Assembly: GCA_025602915.1 (NCBI GenBank)
Contig: JAHLJZ010000018.1
Location: 331,995-395,994, forward strand
DNA length: 64,000 nt
Reading direction: 5' to 3'
Source of the DNA: Paraphysoderma sedebokerense
Lineage: Eukaryota; Blastocladiomycota; Physodermatomycetes; Physodermatales; Physodermataceae
Of this stretch, positions 53,400 to 64,000 are shown piece after piece. The translations under genes and the position numbers were made by a program. The notes under the pieces are model-generated. The model was given only the letters and a program-made list of their open reading frames with translations. It ran no database searches and was not told the origin of the DNA. Within the stretch, counting starts at the first letter, position 1, and the number at the start of each line of letters is the position of its first letter.

Positions 53400-54196
53400 A
53401 TGACAGGAGCAGCCAACGGAACAAAGAAATCCACAACCTCACAAAACGCAGTTCACGGTGACGCTATTTGGTAAGATTTGTCCATCTAATTGCCATTCAA
53501 ACGAATAAAAAATAACTAAAGCAACTAAACACCTTTTTTAAAATTGTAAAATGATTATTTCAATGTCAATCAATGTGTGGTATTTCGATTTGGAAATTAT
53601 TTTAATTATGTTTCAATTTTGTTTATCTCTATCAGGAGACAAATAATTAAGAATGAATTGAATGGTTCATCTGCGTGGGAAAATAATTGGGGGTTCATGA
53701 GAGACTTGTACAAGGTAAGACATCCGAGAAATCCGAGACTATCTATTCTCCGAGTCAAATTTCACGTTAACGTTCATTCGGGATATCTTATCTAAATTTT
53801 GCCACTCTAATATGTGTGTAAATATTAAACAAAAATGACTAGGATATGGCGAAATCCGAAGTCGATGCTGTTTCGTCGTTAAAACTTCCACCCATCACTA
53901 ATTTCAGAAAAAACTCTTCTTCGACACCTTCTACATCGCAATTTCCTATCTCTGAAAAATTTAGTTTGTCTAAAAAAGATTCAGAATACGATAACTTTGC
54001 CATGTCTTATCAGATCAAACGACTCATTGGTCGTGCTGGTCCTAATGAGAAGTACACGTTCCCTGCTACAACAGCGGAAGTCTATGGATGGGATTGGAAT
54101 AAGCACACCACCGGTCAGCCTCAAAAATTGGAGCCATTTGGAAGGTTGTTGCTTGGAAGGGGAAAAGGAGATGTAATGAAGTGGTGGTTCTGTTGA
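53400..54196 (+). CDS. C20orf85/LLC1-type flagellar protein
   Basis: Exons 53400-53470, 53636-53714 and 53843-54196 join in phase to 167 residues. The pattern DAIWRQIIKNELNGSSAWEN followed by NWGFMRDLYK, a spacer of polar sequence, SYQIKRLIGRAGPNEKYTFP, TTAEVYGWDW and a C-terminal LGRGKGDVMKWW matches the vertebrate C20orf85 (LLC1, a ciliary microtubule-inner protein): E-x-W at the start, NWGF, the PxxxxxxYxxFP block and GW-S. The protein is small, basic and mostly without structure, as are many microtubule inner proteins. It is one of the axonemal genes here, with DRC2. No transmembrane segment. Confidence 0.6.
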
Positions 54197-54445
54197 AAGG
54201 TTGTCCTTTGCCAAGAAATTATGCTTGCGAGGTTAAACACTTCGTAATTATTTCAACGCGCCTGACGCTCCCTGCCACCCCTTCTGCAGACTTTCTTGCC
54301 ATAACAGCACCGTATGATATAGGTCCAAAAATTAATTATTATGTAAGTTACTTCTTTGCCGAATAATAAATACAGATATGTACAAATTTTATGCATATGT
54401 GCATCACCCAATTAGATGAACTGAAGGTTACGGTCATATCTAACT

Positions 54446-57400
54446 TTACCCGGAGCTAAATGTTGGCTCGACAATCAAAAAATCATTCTTTGCATTCTCG
54501 CTGCTTTCTTCTGCTGGTAACATTAATGGGAGCTTCAACTTCCCCGATCGAAGGCGCGATTTTGATTTCTGTTGCAATTGAAAATCAGCAATGTAATTAA
54601 TAAGGATGAAGACGCTGATCTTACTTTAATTAACATCTCACTTGGCATCGACTTTTGTTCGTAGCTGTACATGGATACTTCTCTAACGCTTCTCGGGCGG
54701 TTGGTCTGAACCTAAAGTGGGAACTGATTATTACTGGCGGCTACGAACACTTTAATTGAATATCACATAAACCGACTTGAGCTGTTTCTGTAGGATTAGA
54801 CGCTGTGTTTTCCCCATATAGTTTTGGTTGCGAGGTATGAAAGGATGAAGTTTGGATGTACTCGAGACGAGAGTATAACGGTATCTGAATAAACGAACGC
54901 AATCCAGTCAGTCAGGTGCACTCGCAAGAGTTGCTTGACTTAACATACATTGTCCCAAGGCTTCGAAAGTCCTGGAGTTTCCCCTGTCGCTTCTGTGAAA
55001 ACTGGCTTCTGATTTTGAAACATTCCCCAGTTCTTGAAATCACCCGTCGCAAATGCTTTAGAAAGCTTCTTGAAACGCCGAAGGTACCTATGACATGGAC
55101 GGTTGATTTGGGACAGAATGAAGGACGAATGGAAAATGATACGGACGCATTGCCTCGCTCCAAATCTTGCTTTTCTTCATTAATTGTATCATATCGCATT
55201 GTATCAGCTCGTGTATACTTTTCCTGAAGCAGTCTGTCAATAATGAGAATAAAAACGTCGATTTGCTGGTTCAACATACCACTGTCTCTGGAACTACAAC
55301 CCTCACGATATTTTTGATCAAAGCATTATCGTTTACGGGGCTTGTGGCTTCTTTCATTAGACCCTGCCCGACTCCTAAGGTGATTTTTTGCGATCTAATG
55401 AAGAGCCATCAGGTATGATGTACGTCTATTTATGAAATGGTAAACCGTACTCTTCCGCCGAATGTAAATTGGTGGCGCGAGAATTTTCTGACAAGAAATT
55501 TTAGTGAATAAAAGTCAAATGATTCATAATATCGACAAAATTATAATTACCTTGGAGTTTTGATAGCCGCTTATTTCTTTCTCGCTTTAAATGTGTGTTG
55601 CGATTGGCAAGAAATTCTTCAAATGTACGAGTCTATGTATGCTAAGTCAGTAATACATGGAAAGTAAGAAGGGAGGACGGAGGTTATTGCCATGAGAGAA
55701 TATTCTTCAGTTCGTCTTTGCACTTCAATTTCCAAACAATCCACCATCCTTTCGCGATCTTTCAATTTTTTCATTAACATGAGGTTTTCATCAACTATAG
55801 CTTCGTATTTTGACGATAAATCGGCATAGTTTTGTGATAAATCAGTTGTCTCCTAAAATACGAATGATGAATAATATCAGCAGATCGTCAGATTTAATTT
55901 GTCCATTTACCCTAGATATTCTCTTCAACATGTTTTCGATACTATTCTCTCCTTCTCCCTTCGCCCTTCTATTCATGCGGATCACTTTATGCCTTAGGTA
56001 TTCTTTTTCTTGACTTAAGGCTGATATTCGAGAATTCATTTGTTGAATTTGCGATTGATGAGTCTGTTCTAATTTGAAAATATGGTCGTCTTTCTCCGAA
56101 ATACTTTTGTTTTTCGAATCGACAGTTAAGAGACATTCTTTCAGTTTAGTTTCCAGGGTTTTGACATGAAGTTGGAGCTTTTCGCATTTCGATTCGAGAG
56201 TTTGATTCTGTCGTTGTAACAACGAAATCAGTTGCTTTTGCTCGCTGTCTTGTTGCGACTTGATACGCTCAATTTCTTGTGAGTAATCCCTTCGAATGTT
56301 TTCAATATCCTATATACTGTCTAGTCAGTAACGATGTTACAAGCCAGTCCGTCTTGTACGTACCATCTCGTGCTTTTGCAACAACGACTGCAGATCTGAT
56401 CCCTCGATTAGATTCATTATTTTTGCATCCTTTGATACCATCATGTCGGCATAAAATTTGTCCTTTGTTTGCACTATATACCTGAAAAAATTTACGTCAG
56501 TCAGTTCTGTTCACTGAGCAGTTAGCAATCTTCTCCAACATTACAATATTTCATTTTCATATCTCATCGCTTGAGTCATCAATTCGTCCTGCAATTTGGC
56601 AACCTCCGAGTTGAATAGAAATTCGGCGGTTTTTCGATATTCATCGAAAACTGTTTGCATCGTATACAGCATACCCTAAGTACGTCGTTAGTAGTCAAGT
56701 TGACAACAGGCTATGACCACAGAGTACCTGATATTCTATCGTCATCTGCCGCTTTTCCTCGAACTGCTCCCTTTTATGCTGCTCGTATGCAATTCGAAGG
56801 GTTTCGTACTCTTCCTGCTGTTGCTTTTTCAGTGCGTCATTTTCAATTTTCGAGAGTTGAATAAATTGATCGTATTGCCGTTTCATTTCACCAAGGAGCT
56901 AAGAAACAGGAGCTGCTAAACTTAACAGACGCATTTAAATCTGATGAATACAATTCCTCCGCACCGCTTCAAGTCCGTGAATTTGGTTCTGCTTTTCGTT
57001 GTTTTTTTGATTGGCTTCTGCTGCTAGTTCTATCAACTGCGATTTCAATGATCGATTGTGTTCGTCCAATTCTTGCGCTTGATGCTTCAGGAATGTGACT
57101 TCCTTAGAAACAGATACCGTGTTTGAATCTGTCGATTACATCTGATCAGTAGAAGACAGAGCTGTCAACCTTGTTGCATGAAAATTTACCTTGAGATTGA
57201 GTGTCATTATAATGATCTTGTCTAGAGGAATTGATATCTCGGGCTGAGCGAAGTTGCTCAATATCCTTTCGAGCCACAGCGAGTTCTCTTTCCAAATAAT
57301 CTTGCTGGCCATCAATAAGCGGGCAATGACGAAGTAATCGAACAAATTAAAGAAATCACCATTGGCTTTTTCTTGTTTCTCCAATTCGTTCTGATATCGC

Positions 57401-57896
57401 GATGACTCTTCCTTTAGCTTCCGAATCTCGTTGTTCTTTTTATCCAACGAATACATCGCCTCTTCTAATTCTTTCGCAATTCCAGGGAGTGAGGATCCTA
57501 CTGTCTGTAACATGATGGTCTTGTTATATTTCATTCGATTAAATTATAGAATGTTCAAATTCACCATTGATGTAACATTGGGTTTCTTCGTGGGCTAAAT
57601 ATTGGGTAGATTATAATGTCTATGTGGAGAAAGTGATTCGATGTCTGAACATACTATGCTTTTGAACCCCGAGTTTTTATCATCTTTGCTATATTTTAAC
57701 TGCCGCAACTCATCTTCAGTATTCTCTAATTGAACTGTTCTGTAATAGATCTGGATGCTATGTTAGAAGAAAACCTAATGACCGTAAGTAATAAGATGCA
57801 TTGCAGTACTTCACGATCCAATGCATGTACTCTTGCTCTTAATTCATTGTTATCTCTGAACAGCTGACGAATAAAGTCTGCGTCCGGGTTCTCCAT
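54446..57896 (-). CDS. Long coiled-coil protein, about 18 exons, possible basal body or axoneme component
   Basis: About 790 residues; I traced exons from ATG 57896 (MENPDADFIRQLFRDNNELR) to TAA 54446-54448. Well-supported exons include those encoding LPGIAKELEEAMYSLDKKNN, ELAVARKDIEQLRSARDINS, FLKHQAQELDEHNRSLKSQL, IENDALKKQQQEEYETLRIA, MQTVFDEYRKTAEFLF, DKFYADMMVSKDAKIMNLIE, LESKCEKLQLHVKTLETKL and LSSKYEAIVDENLMLMKKL. All are heptad coiled coil. The last quarter is not coiled coil (FATGDFKNWGMFQNQKPVF, then RSGKLKLPLMLPAEE). The junction after the first exon is unresolved (phase mismatch), and an ATG further upstream (MTSASEHSAKCIAERT, about 58070) could be the true start. No name is claimed. 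Exon style and position beside LLC1-type and DRC2 genes suggest a flagellar role; that is inference. Confidence 0.6.
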
Positions 57897-58262
57897 TCGA
57901 GTTTGATTGCAGTGAATGAAGATGATCAACCTTTCAGAATCTACAAGGAGGGAAGGATTAGGAACTCTTTGCAATGATGCCACCGAAGAGAGTGTAGATT
58001 GTCGATCTGAAATAATACTACGATGTTCGTTCCGCAATGCATTTAGCAGAGTGCTCAGACGCGGAAGTCATGATTTCCGCCAGTGAACGAGAGCCGATAT
58101 AACCCGTGAACGGGTGAACGGATTGGCAACTTTCGGTTTTTGTTTTGATCGTCGTCGATAAAAGTTTTTCGTTTATTCCCTCATCATCACCACCGAAAGG
58201 CCAACTATCACCCCCTCCTCCCATCCCCCTTTTCTCACCTTCATCCTTCCCTTTCTCTCGTC
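57897..58262. other. Divergent promoter region
   Basis: Between the coiled-coil gene (-) and PDH E1-beta (+), possibly with the first exon of the former at about 58020-58070. CT-rich just before the ATG at 58263. Confidence 0.4.
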
Positions 58263-59713
58263 ATGCTACTTGTTCGCTCCGTACTCGCCTCTGCCCCCGT
58301 CGCAAAATCGGTTGCTCGTCCTCTCGTCGCCGCTAGTCTCAGAAACTATGCCTCCGCTTCCCAGGGCTCGTCGATGACTGTCCGCGAAGCTTTAAATCAG
58401 GCTATGGAAGAGGAAATGACAAGGGATGAGAAGGTTTTCTTATTGGGTGAAGAAGTTGCCCAGTATAACGGCGCTTATAAGGTGTGCTGAAAAAAAGAAA
58501 TTTGATCTCGAGGCTTTCACAGTTTTGGTGGATGCGTTTTGAACTTCCTTTTCTCGAATAGAAGCTTTGGTCTGCTAACCTTTTATGTGAATTGCTCTCG
58601 GTACTCTTTTTGAATGACAGGTTTCCCGAGGCCTTTTGGACAAGTTTGGGCCCAAACGTGTTATCGATACCCCTATCACTGAATCCGGCTTTGCAGGGCT
58701 CGCTATCGGAGCCGCCCTTCATGGATTGAAACCTATTTGCGAATTCATGACATGGAATTTCTCGATGCAAGCTATTGACCAGATAGTGAATAGTGCAGCA
58801 AAAGTTCATTACATGACAGGGGGAATTGCCACTTGCCCAATCGTATTTAGGTGCGGAATTATATCTCTTTTAGTTGAATGCAATTTGACGTTCAGCCTAA
58901 TGGATTTTTTTTGCAGAGGACCGAATGGTGCAGCCGCTGGTGTTGCTGCTCAACATTCTCAATGTTTCGCTGCCTGGTACGGATCTGTTCCGGGTTTAAA
59001 AGTTGTGTCCCCGTGGTCCGCTGAAGATGCCAAAGGATTGCTGAAGGTAATATTTTCACCTCTGCGTTACTTTTGAATGTGCTGTATTTAATTTTCATAA
59101 TACTGTATAGGCGGCTATTAGAGACCCCAATCCCGTATGTGTCCTCGAAAACGAGATCTTATATGGACAATCATTTGATATGAGCGCTGAAGCTCTATCC
59201 TCGGATTTTGTCCTTCCGATCGGCAAAGCAAAAGTTGAACGTGAGGGTACGTAGTTTATTATCCATCCTAACGTCATGACCTTTGAATCAGCCGGTTATA
59301 ACTTTTCGCGTCAATTCCTACCAACAGGAAAGGACGTCACTATAGTTGCTCACTCTCGCGCAGTCGGGCAGTCACTGGAGGCCGCTGATCTCTTACAAAA
59401 GGAGCATGGTATATCCGCAGAAGTAATTAATTTACGATCTATTCGTCCGCTTGATAGAGATTCTATTGTTGCTAGCGTCAAGAAAACTAATCGCTTAGTG
59501 ACTGTTGAGGGAGGTTGGCCCCATTTTGGAGTCGGCGCAGAGATTGCCGCACAAGTGATGGAAAGTGAAGCGTTTGACCATTTAGATGCCCCTGTTGAAC
59601 GGGTGACTGGTGCTGATGTGCCCATGCCTTATGCTGTGCAGATGGAGGCTCGGAGCTTGCCTCGAGTAGAGGTTATCCGTAACGTCGCACTTCGAGTGTG
59701 TTACAAGAAATAA
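58263..59713 (+). CDS. PDB1: Pyruvate dehydrogenase E1 component, beta subunit, mitochondrial
   Basis: The E1-beta subunit of the pyruvate dehydrogenase complex, in the mitochondrial matrix. Exons 58263-58481, 58621-58850, 58917-59046, 59111-59246 and 59328-59713 join in phase to 366 residues. An N-terminal targeting sequence ([18 protein letters not shown]) precedes [15 protein letters not shown]. Family blocks: [138 protein letters not shown] and GADVPMPYA. All positions expected for this family are present and the length is normal. Confidence 0.96.
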
Positions 59714-59877
59714 TTTCCTTTTGTAACTGTATAATTGCACTTTCTACATAGAATTATAATACTTGTAAACGTTAATACAGATGCTTCCTCTGTTGAGTTA
59801 CTGTAGGAGCGCGGTTTCAATCATGCAGGAGACAATCATTTGCTGATTGCTACACTGTAGGGCAGACAAGACTAGAT

Positions 59878-61581
59878 TTATTTAATCGATAATGGTTCAT
59901 ACCATTCCTTCTCCAACCCGGCCAGAAGCCGATCCTTTTCATTGAAAGGAGGTTTCAACTTTCAAGGGTTCCAAGTCAATAACTCAAAATGCCGAATATG
60001 TGTAAGTAATATTGTAGGAACATACCGGTCCTCGAAAAAACTTCCTCGCTGTTCTATGAAATAATTGGTATTTATTCTCATTCGGAAATTCATGCTCCGC
60101 CAAATGTGAGAACCATTTGTGCCCGTATGCTACATGGTGGATCTCGTCCTGGGAAATAATGATTAATTTTCAGTATCTCTGAAAAGTAAAATCGCTCAGC
60201 AAACCTTATGAATTATATTCAGGATTCTGACAGATTCTTCGTCAGCGGCTTTCTCGAATCGAGCAATAGTTGCTGGGTTGACATCCAATCCACGCTATGA
60301 GGAAGTTCAATTAATCTGAATCATGGTGCTCTGTTAATTAAGAATTCCAATTTAAGCATACCGCTTCATGGATCATATGTACAACGGCCAATCTAGCGAG
60401 CAAGGACTTCGACGTTTGCGTTGCAGATTCCCACAGCGCTATAGAGTAAAAGGTTAAACGCCACCTCTAACGAGGATAAATCAACAGAAATTGACCGTTG
60501 TGTACGGGGTGTGCACCAAAATAACTTCCAAGCTCTTTGAGTCGAGTGTTCAGTAATGAAAAGTGCTGCCCAAGTACTATCAGTGAGTTGGAAGACGATT
60601 GCAAAATAGTACGTAGCTTTCTACCTTCGCCTCATCCATCGCCACATTGACAAAATCTTTGAAGAACTCAGCAGGAAGTTCATTCAGGCCGGCAACTTTG
60701 TGTTGGCTAAACCTAGCAATAATATCCCATGCTAGGTCGATTGCAACAATTTCAATGTTGGCCAGACTGTGTAAAATTTTGATTCTGCTTTCAACTGTTC
60801 CTCCCTTCCCTCGCTTCAGATCCTTTCCGGGTTGGACTACTGAAATATTCTTAGGGCGTGGAGGAATATCGGGGGGATTGCACTGACCGGCAGGGCAAGG
60901 ATTTTCGATATAGCGCTTGCCCCATTCTATGGTAGAAGCGACCTTCTCAAACGGATCGGCCGTATTAAGGATGCGAACAGCGACCTCTGATAAGGACAAA
61001 TCAGCTGATGTTCTCGACTTCACTAAGCTCGCAATAGTTTCTGGCTCTTCCAACCCATTAACTTCCGAAGATGCTGGAAGGCCACTTTCAATACCCTCTG
61101 AAAAAAATAAAGAAAGTTACTTTCATAACTAGGGCGAAATGTTATACCTCAAGTCTACCTAGGTTTACTAGTCTATTATCTTTTAGATCTATATATACTA
61201 TATCGTCTTTTAAAAAGCAGGGGAAAATGCAGGCTTCGAATCCTTGGTCACATTTCCCTGTCTTCAAGCTAAAAGCATAATCATGCCATGGGCATATAAC
61301 CGCTGTATGGACAGCAAGAATTAGCCACGAATTATGACGTGCGTACGTATAGAGTCAGTACCAATATCATCGCCTATATCTTCTATATCCCCGTTTTCGA
61401 GCGGTCCCCCAGAGTGTGGACAAGTGGCTTCCATGCAGTAGTACTGAAAGCTTCCATCTAAAGTGTCGACTTGGTATAGACATAATTGTCGATCCCCTTG
61501 AGATGACAAAACATTAAGAATTAATCTGTCAACGTTACGTTCCGCAAATGCGTTGATATTTACAACAGGTGTGAAGACCAT
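59878..61581 (-). CDS. Rieske [2Fe-2S] domain fused to DUF455 ferritin-like domain
   Basis: Eight exons on the minus strand join in phase: 61581-61362, 61302-61148, 61095-60625, 60565-60496, 60438-60362, 60294-60205, 60148-60026 and 59958-59878; 428 residues. Exons 1-2 encode a Rieske domain like human RFESD: EATCPHSGGPLENGDIEDI (C-x-H) and AVICPWHDYAFSLKTGKC (C-x-x-H). A linker leads to a DUF455 (PF04305) ferritin-like helical domain: LHSLANIEIVAIDLAWD, ELPAEFFKDFVNVAMDEAKH, GSYFGAHPVHNALWE, HMIHEARGLDVNPATI, DEIHHVAYGHKWF, and the C-terminal LKPPFNEKDRLLAGLEKEWY. The E...DEAxH and E..H patterns are those of diiron sites. The exon 2-3 join needs the second AG of the TTCAGAG acceptor. Role unknown: a self-contained iron-dependent oxygenase or oxidase is plausible. 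Confidence 0.8.
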
Positions 61582-62857
61582 CGGATGAAGTTAAGTCGAC
61601 GTCCGGCCTGCGAAAGCGAACGCGAAAGTTGCGGAAGCATCTTTTGTTTGACATCACGTGAATGCACCCTTGGTTGCCATCGAAAGTCGACGAACTACGT
61701 GCATTGATCAACCACCGAAAATTTTAACAGACCGCACTCCGTCATATTCATTTCTCACCAAACAAGGAAAATGAGCGTGGAAGGGTCTCGAGAGCTAGAG
61801 AAGATACTGCATACCGAGAGTTTTATATAGCAATTGCTAGCGATACGTAGTAATAGTGAGCTCTGTATCCGACCCTTCTTGGTTTCCTTGTAAAGTTCAG
61901 GTCAAAAGTACACGATCTTGAGGATCCATCACGATCACCACGATTTGCTTTTTGGAGTTCTCTCTTAAACTGTTACTTCTTTTTTAAAGCGTAAAGTAAG
62001 AGTGTCCCTTATCTAAAGTAACTTCAGACGTGCATCCATACACGAGAGTACTATTTGTTGATATTGGGGGAATATAAGATCCTGCGCGTTGTTTGATGTA
62101 GCTTTTGACCATGGATAACAATGTTCGTCTCATAAATTAATGAATCAATTGACAGAGTAGCCTCCATATTGGTAGAGAATCCTGTGCGGCCAAGGTTTGT
62201 TGAAAGATCAAATTATTAACCACGAATATCGCATACGGCAAAGGTCTGTCCAGTGTTGGTTGTGTCACTTGATGATATTCCGCTCTAACATTCATTCGGT
62301 TATCATTTTATCTACCTCAAATAGAACAAAATACACAAATTCTATTGGAAATCGCAATGATGTCAAACCAGTATGTTCCTATGTTCCTTTTCATTACGTT
62401 ATGTTCAATGGAAGAGTCGGATCATAATACCCAGTTGTACGGAGTTGCAACTCCTCTAATTTCTCTGCTTTGTCGCAAATGTATGAATATTGCATTATGT
62501 TACTGAAAAAATAGTTCATTAGAAATTATATATGGCACAGATGTCACTGGGAGGTGCTGCACCAGAACGTCGTGCGCATATTACATGATATGGCTCGGTG
62601 ATATGTGAAAGGTATCGTCGGTAAACAGCGACATTGCACGAGGACCTCGCTTTCTGAGATGTCTCTGGAATATGCCCGTAGGGTATACCGAAAGACACAA
62701 TTCGAATATCACATGAATGTTGTCCACCTGATTAGAGTCTTTATTTTAGCGCTCTTTTGAGAGATAATTGCGTTCAAAGAAGAAATCAAAGGATGAATAA
62801 TGGTAGTCGGTATAGTAAATTTGCGATATAAAGGGGAATATATGGAATATCATTTGT
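61582..62857. other. Intergenic, no gene seen
   Basis: AT-rich, with the promoter of the Rieske gene (-) at its left. Short open frames lack support. This is the longest gene-free stretch outside the island. Confidence 0.45.
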
Positions 62858-63729
62858 TCAGAGAGTTACTTCACAAAACGAGTATATCGAAGAATGATAA
62901 TACGGGTTTATAGTATAGGTTGTACTATCAGTATAATGGCTCAAGTCGCAAAAGTTGTGCTTATAATACATATCATCGAGGAGGATATCCTCAACACGAA
63001 ATACTTGTTTTATATGAGAGCAGCTCCTTTCATTGTGCTTTTCATCTGGAAATAAATATGTTATCCTCATCGGCGAGTCTATTTAGGTAAATTATAATGA
63101 CAAACAAGAAATCAATCTATATTTTATGAAATACGTTAGACCTGCTATACGTTTTAACACGTAATGGGTATGAATTATTGAAACCTGTCGTTCCTAGCAA
63201 AGTATCATATAACCGATATTTCTGTTTCTTCTCGTTCCAACAGCATATAGGATCATCTTCACTTATATCATAACAAAATATTACAGTACCCCGACCGTTG
63301 TTCCTGCTCATCTTGTGTAAGACATCAACCTCGCCGTGTAGTTACCAATTCTATTGTTTTGCTTTGGCAAAATCACAGTGAAAAAAATATTTCACATCAA
63401 TGGCGTATGTAGCCATCATATAATCCTGAAGGTATTTGTCATCATATGAATCAGCCCCTCATACTTCTCATGATTGATCATGGTGGACAGGAACTAGACT
63501 CTAGAGGAATCACGAAAATACTTGAAGTTGTCGATTGAGATACTAACCCAAAATCTATAAAGCCTTGGATGAGGAACGAATAATGCGATGTAGGACATAG
63601 TGATCATACGAGCCACGTAGTGGCGACACAAATGCAAAGGAAAAAGTCAGAACATACCCTCGATGTGGAGTCCGGCTGATCCACAGCTTGGATAGTAGCC
63701 GAATTAAAAGAAATTTCCCCTAATATCAT
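62858..63729 (-). CDS. Unknown multi-exon protein
   Basis: Two exons join cleanly on the minus strand: 63311-63161 (MSRNNGRGTVIFCYDI then SEDDPICCWNEKKQKYRLYD) and 63045-62858 (NERSCSHIKQVFRVEDILLD onward), giving 112 residues to the TAA. The ATG at 63311 directly follows an acceptor (ACACAAG), so it may be an internal exon; candidate earlier exons are 63729-63658 (MILGEISFNSATIQAV, donor GTATGT) and DYMMATYAIDVKYF near 63430. The protein is rich in Tyr, Cys and Asp and I do not recognise it. The intermediate exon joins are not settled. Confidence 0.4.
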
Positions 63730-64000
63730 TCGCAGTTCAAGACTCCCAATCCAAATTGAGCACAAAGACCAGATCCAAAGAGAATCACCATGCGATGTGA
63801 AATGTCAATCACCCTTCTTGGACTCCAATCAATTCATCAAATAAATACACTCATGTACCTACAGGTTTTCTAGGGACTGGTACGCGAGACTGTGCAGGAA
63901 CGAAAAAGATCAGAAATTGTTTAGAAAAACAATTTTGTCTTTGCGGATTCCTGGTCACGAGACGCGCAGGAAGGAATAAAGGTGCCATGAGCAGTTTATT
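63730..64000. other. End of window, no gene supported
   Basis: No convincing open frame or RNA gene. Confidence 0.3.

Noticed and set aside
61225-61250. tRNA T-loop-like ggcttcgaatcc
   Set aside because: Lies inside the Rieske coding exon and has no cloverleaf around it.
1-64000. CRISPR arrays, operons, rRNA or tRNA genes
   Set aside because: None seen; the window is eukaryotic nuclear DNA with spliced genes.

Overview
The window is nuclear DNA from a eukaryote, most likely a zoosporic (flagellated) fungus of the chytrid or blastocladiomycete grade. Nearly every gene is split by short introns (about 56-125 bases) with GTAAGT/GTATGT-like donors, CTAAC/CTGAC-like branch points and TAG/CAG acceptors. 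Fungal-type genes (BUB2 with a long Ser-rich N-terminus, KTI12, a TEX2/NVJ2-type SMP protein, a chromodomain Ty3 element) sit beside axonemal genes (DRC2/CCDC65, a C20orf85/LLC1-type protein) that only species with a motile flagellum keep. A complex I subunit and pyruvate dehydrogenase E1-beta argue for respiring mitochondria, so not an anaerobic gut fungus. Exon limits below were set by hand from splice signals and reading phase; coordinates are spans, with exons given in the evidence.

Layout. 1-14.1 kb is dense housekeeping sequence: a SulP transporter tail, an SR/coiled-coil protein, KTI12 (-), a BRAP-type ubiquitin ligase (+), a noxin/DDIAS-like OB-fold protein (-), a three-part glycosyltransferase (-) and RNase H2 catalytic subunit (-). 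14.4-21.2 kb is an accessory island: a degenerate copy of the stomatin gene end, a tandem 371-base duplication, fragments resembling HEPN and PD-(D/E)XK folds, the 3' end of a Ty3/gypsy chromovirus with its LTR, and a small three-exon gene. 21.3-30.5 kb holds stomatin (-), BUB2 (+), guanylate kinase fused to a repetitive tail with a CaaX box (-), and a small heat-shock protein (-). 31.3-33.2 kb has a secreted beta-trefoil lectin-like gene and a broken tandem copy.

33.5-46.5 kb holds the adaptin-binding protein AAGAB/p34 (-), a coiled-coil protein (+), a polytopic membrane protein (+), a PhoD-type phosphatase (-), DRC2 (+), ribosomal protein uS8 (-), a 67-residue two-exon gene (-) and NDUFB8 (+). 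47-64 kb holds a bHLH factor (-), a small secreted protein (+), a TEX2/NVJ2-like lipid-transfer protein (+), a LLC1-type flagellar protein (+), an 18-exon coiled-coil gene (-), PDH E1-beta (+), a Rieske/DUF455 fusion (-) and an unknown multi-exon gene (-).

There are no operons; genes work in dispersed pathways: axoneme (DRC2, LLC1-type protein), mitochondrial energy metabolism (PDHB, NDUFB8), adaptor traffic (AAGAB), membrane contact sites (SMP protein), and genome maintenance (RNase H2A, noxin-like). The most unusual observations are the prenylation-motif guanylate kinase, the Rieske-ferritin-like fusion, the triple glycosyltransferase and the decaying island at 14.4-21.2 kb.
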